Shown in pieces: positions 62,760 to 64,000 of a DNA stretch of 64,000 nt. The translations under genes and the position numbers were made by a program. The number at the start of each line of letters is the position of its first letter. Position 1 is the stretch's first letter. The notes below the pieces were generated by a model. That model saw only the letters and a list, made by a program, of their open reading frames with translations. It was not told the DNA's origin and did no database searches. Origin of the DNA: JALOAD01 sp023228995 [NCBI: Candidatus Muiribacterium halophilum] (GTDB taxonomy: Bacteria > Muiribacteriota > Muiribacteriia > Muiribacteriales); the NCBI GenBank assembly GCA_023228995.1, contig JALOAD010000010.1, positions 18,953-82,952 on the forward strand, in the 5' to 3' direction.

Positions 62760-63815
62760 ATGAATATTGAAAATCTAAAGAATAAAGCTTTAAAAAATGA
62801 AAGATTAAGTGTTGAAGAAATATTTTTTTTAATACAACAACTTAGAAATAAAAATAAACAAGAAATTTATAAAGCAGCAGATGAAGTTAGAGAAAAATTT
62901 ATGGGAAATTTAATTTATTTAAGAGGTATAATAGAATTTTCAAATTATTGTAGAAAGTCTTGTGATTATTGTGGTATAAATTCAAAAGTAAAAGATGTTA
63001 AAAGATATAGAATAGATGAAGATGAAATATTAAAAGCATGTCATGAACTAAAAAGAAATGGTCAGACAACAGTTGTATTACAATCTGGTGAAGATTTATT
63101 CTGGACAAAAGAAAAAATGGGTTCTCTTATTGAAAGAATAAAAAAAGAAACTGACCTTGCTATTACAATATCAGTTGGTGAGAGAGAAGAAGATGTTTAT
63201 TTATATTGGAAGCAATGTGGAATGGATAGATATCTTATAAGATTTGAAACTTCAAATAAAGAAGTATTTGAGAAAATTCATCCCGATGATAATTATGAAG
63301 AAAGAATAGAATGTATAAAAACTCTTAAAAGAATTGGTGTTCAGACAGGTTCAGGATTTATGATAGGTCTTCCTTTTACAGATGATTGGGATATAGCAAG
63401 AGATATTGATTTTTGTAGAGAACTTGATCTTGATATGATAGGTATTGGACCATTTATTGCGAATCCTCTAACTCCTTTAAAAGATAATGGTGTAAAACAT
63501 GATATTGATTTTATAACAGGTATAATATCAATTCTTAGACTTGCAAATCCTATGGCACATATTCCGGCTACAACAGCTTTTGATGTTGTTTTAGATCATG
63601 AAGGAAGACAATTAGCTTTAAAAAGAGGAGCAAATGTTTTTATGCCAAATTCAACTCCACAAAAATATAGAATAGATTATCAACTTTATCCTGATAAGCC
63701 TTGTGTTGATGAAAGTGCAGGAGATTGTGCAAATTGTGTTGTTGGCAGGATTTTATCAATTGGAAGAGAAATAGGTAAAGGACCAGGACACTCTATAAAA
63801 ACAATTAACAATTAA
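62760..63815 (+). CDS. hydE: [FeFe]-hydrogenase maturase HydE (radical SAM)
   Basis: 351 residues. Radical SAM motif CRKSCDYCGI, then the HydE/BioB-like barrel (TTVVLQSGEDLFWTKEKMGSLIERIK, ISVGEREEDVYLYWKQCGMDRYLIRFETSN). The C-terminal cysteines (CVDESAGDCANCV) match HydE, some of which bind a second cluster. It helps build the H-cluster ligand of [FeFe]-hydrogenase. The stop codon lies inside the heptamer repeat, which encodes the last residues. No hydF, hydG or hydrogenase is in the window. Confidence 0.9.
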   Translation: MNIENLKNKALKNERLSVEEIFFLIQQLRNKNKQEIYKAADEVREKFMGNLIYLRGIIEFSNYCRKSCDYCGINSKVKDVKRYRIDEDEILKACHELKRNGQTTVVLQSGEDLFWTKEKMGSLIERIKKETDLAITISVGEREEDVYLYWKQCGMDRYLIRFETSNKEVFEKIHPDDNYEERIECIKTLKRIGVQTGSGFMIGLPFTDDWDIARDIDFCRELDLDMIGIGPFIANPLTPLKDNGVKHDIDFITGIISILRLANPMAHIPATTAFDVVLDHEGRQLALKRGANVFMPNSTPQKYRIDYQLYPDKPCVDESAGDCANCVVGRILSIGREIGKGPGHSIKTINN

Positions 63816-63921
63816 GAATTAACAATTAACAATTAAGAATTAAAAATTAACAATTAAGAATTAAAAATTAACAATTAAAAATTAAGAATTAAAAATTAAA
63901 AATTAAGAATTAAGAATTGAG
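63803..63921 (+). repeat. Heptamer tandem repeat (AATTAAN), 17 units
   Basis: Seventeen contiguous 7-base units, AATTAA plus C, G or A, the last degenerate (AATTGAG). The first two units lie in the end of hydE and supply its last codons and stop. A shorter array of the same heptamer is on the other strand at 51920-51975. Confidence 0.85.
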
Positions 63922-63954
63922 TCTTCTGATTAAATTAACAAAAAATTAATATAT

Positions 63955-64000
63955 TGTCATCCCGGCATGATTCTAAAAATTGTCATCCCGGCATGATTCT
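63955..64000 (+). repeat. Tandem 20-bp repeat TGTCATCCCGGCATGATTCT, truncated by the window end
   Basis: Two exact 20-base copies (63955-63974 and 63981-64000) with six bases between them, a 26-base period. More copies may follow outside the window. The reverse complement is found in degenerate form at 32968-32987 and 33089-33102. Confidence 0.8.

Noticed and set aside
63955-64000. CRISPR array start
   Set aside because: The 20-base units are separated by only 6 bases, the period is 26 and there are no cas genes. This is a short tandem repeat.

Overview
The window is one contiguous, very AT-rich bacterial chromosome segment with short intergenic gaps and nearly all genes on the plus strand. 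The gene content suggests a strict anaerobe with two membranes: an NfnAB ferredoxin transhydrogenase, a tungsten/molybdenum aldehyde:ferredoxin oxidoreductase, the [FeFe]-hydrogenase maturase HydE, many lipoproteins, an NlpD-like LysM protein, RseP, type IV/II pseudopilins, and many TPR and HEAT proteins. I cannot name the phylum. An uncultured, low-GC lineage (Riflebacteria/Muiribacteriota-like or spirochaete-like) would fit, but that is a guess. UUG start codons behind strong Shine-Dalgarno sites are common.

Layout. 1-3.7 kb: nfnA (partial)-nfnB, glyA and a lipoate ligase-family gene, closed by a terminator. 3.7-5.2 kb: a minus-strand secreted Fn3/TPR protein. 5.3-18.7 kb: aspS runs into a bacterial microcompartment (BMC) locus of the sugar-phosphate-utilising kind: pduL, BMC-H, BMC-P, acetaldehyde dehydrogenase, a PduS-like flavo/Fe-S protein, a PduT-like BMC-T, two membrane proteins, an RpiB-like protein, two more BMC-P, a second BMC-H, deoC, a fusion of a degenerate DeoC domain to an aldehyde:ferredoxin oxidoreductase, and deoB. 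18.7-23.8 kb: HEAT protein, LysM lipoprotein, winged-helix protein, surE and three pseudopilins. 23.8-24.2 kb: a repeat-rich convergent gap with a 148-bp MITE-like element. 24.2-42.9 kb: TPR and HEAT proteins, a FliA/WhiG-type sigma factor, two giant TPR proteins (one carrying what looks like a dead DinG/XPD helicase), HIT protein, SH3 protein, RlmH, a VWA protein and a pilin. 43-49 kb: two TPR membrane proteins and a minor pseudopilin cluster. 49-51.9 kb: lon-engB. 52-59.3 kb: rpsB-tsf-pyrH-frr-uppS-cdsA-rseP-proS behind a structured leader. 59.3-64 kb: a secreted protein, a lone etfB, a sensorless NtrC-type activator, mltG, hydE and two kinds of tandem repeat.

How it works together (inference). 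DeoB would isomerise deoxyribose-1-phosphate to deoxyribose-5-phosphate. DeoC would cleave this to glyceraldehyde-3-phosphate and acetaldehyde inside the shell. Acetaldehyde would become acetyl-CoA (AldDH) and then acetyl-phosphate (PduL). No alcohol dehydrogenase is present to regenerate NAD+. The PduS/BMC-T pair, which can pass electrons across the shell, and the AOR fusion, which would use ferredoxin rather than NAD+, are the candidate replacements. NfnAB and a hydrogenase (HydE) could consume the electrons outside.

The most unusual item is the pseudo-DeoC::AOR fusion. Next come the two membrane proteins inside the BMC operon, the RpiB-like protein with an altered active site, the giant TPR protein with a dead helicase, and a MITE inserted into a dispersed hairpin repeat.
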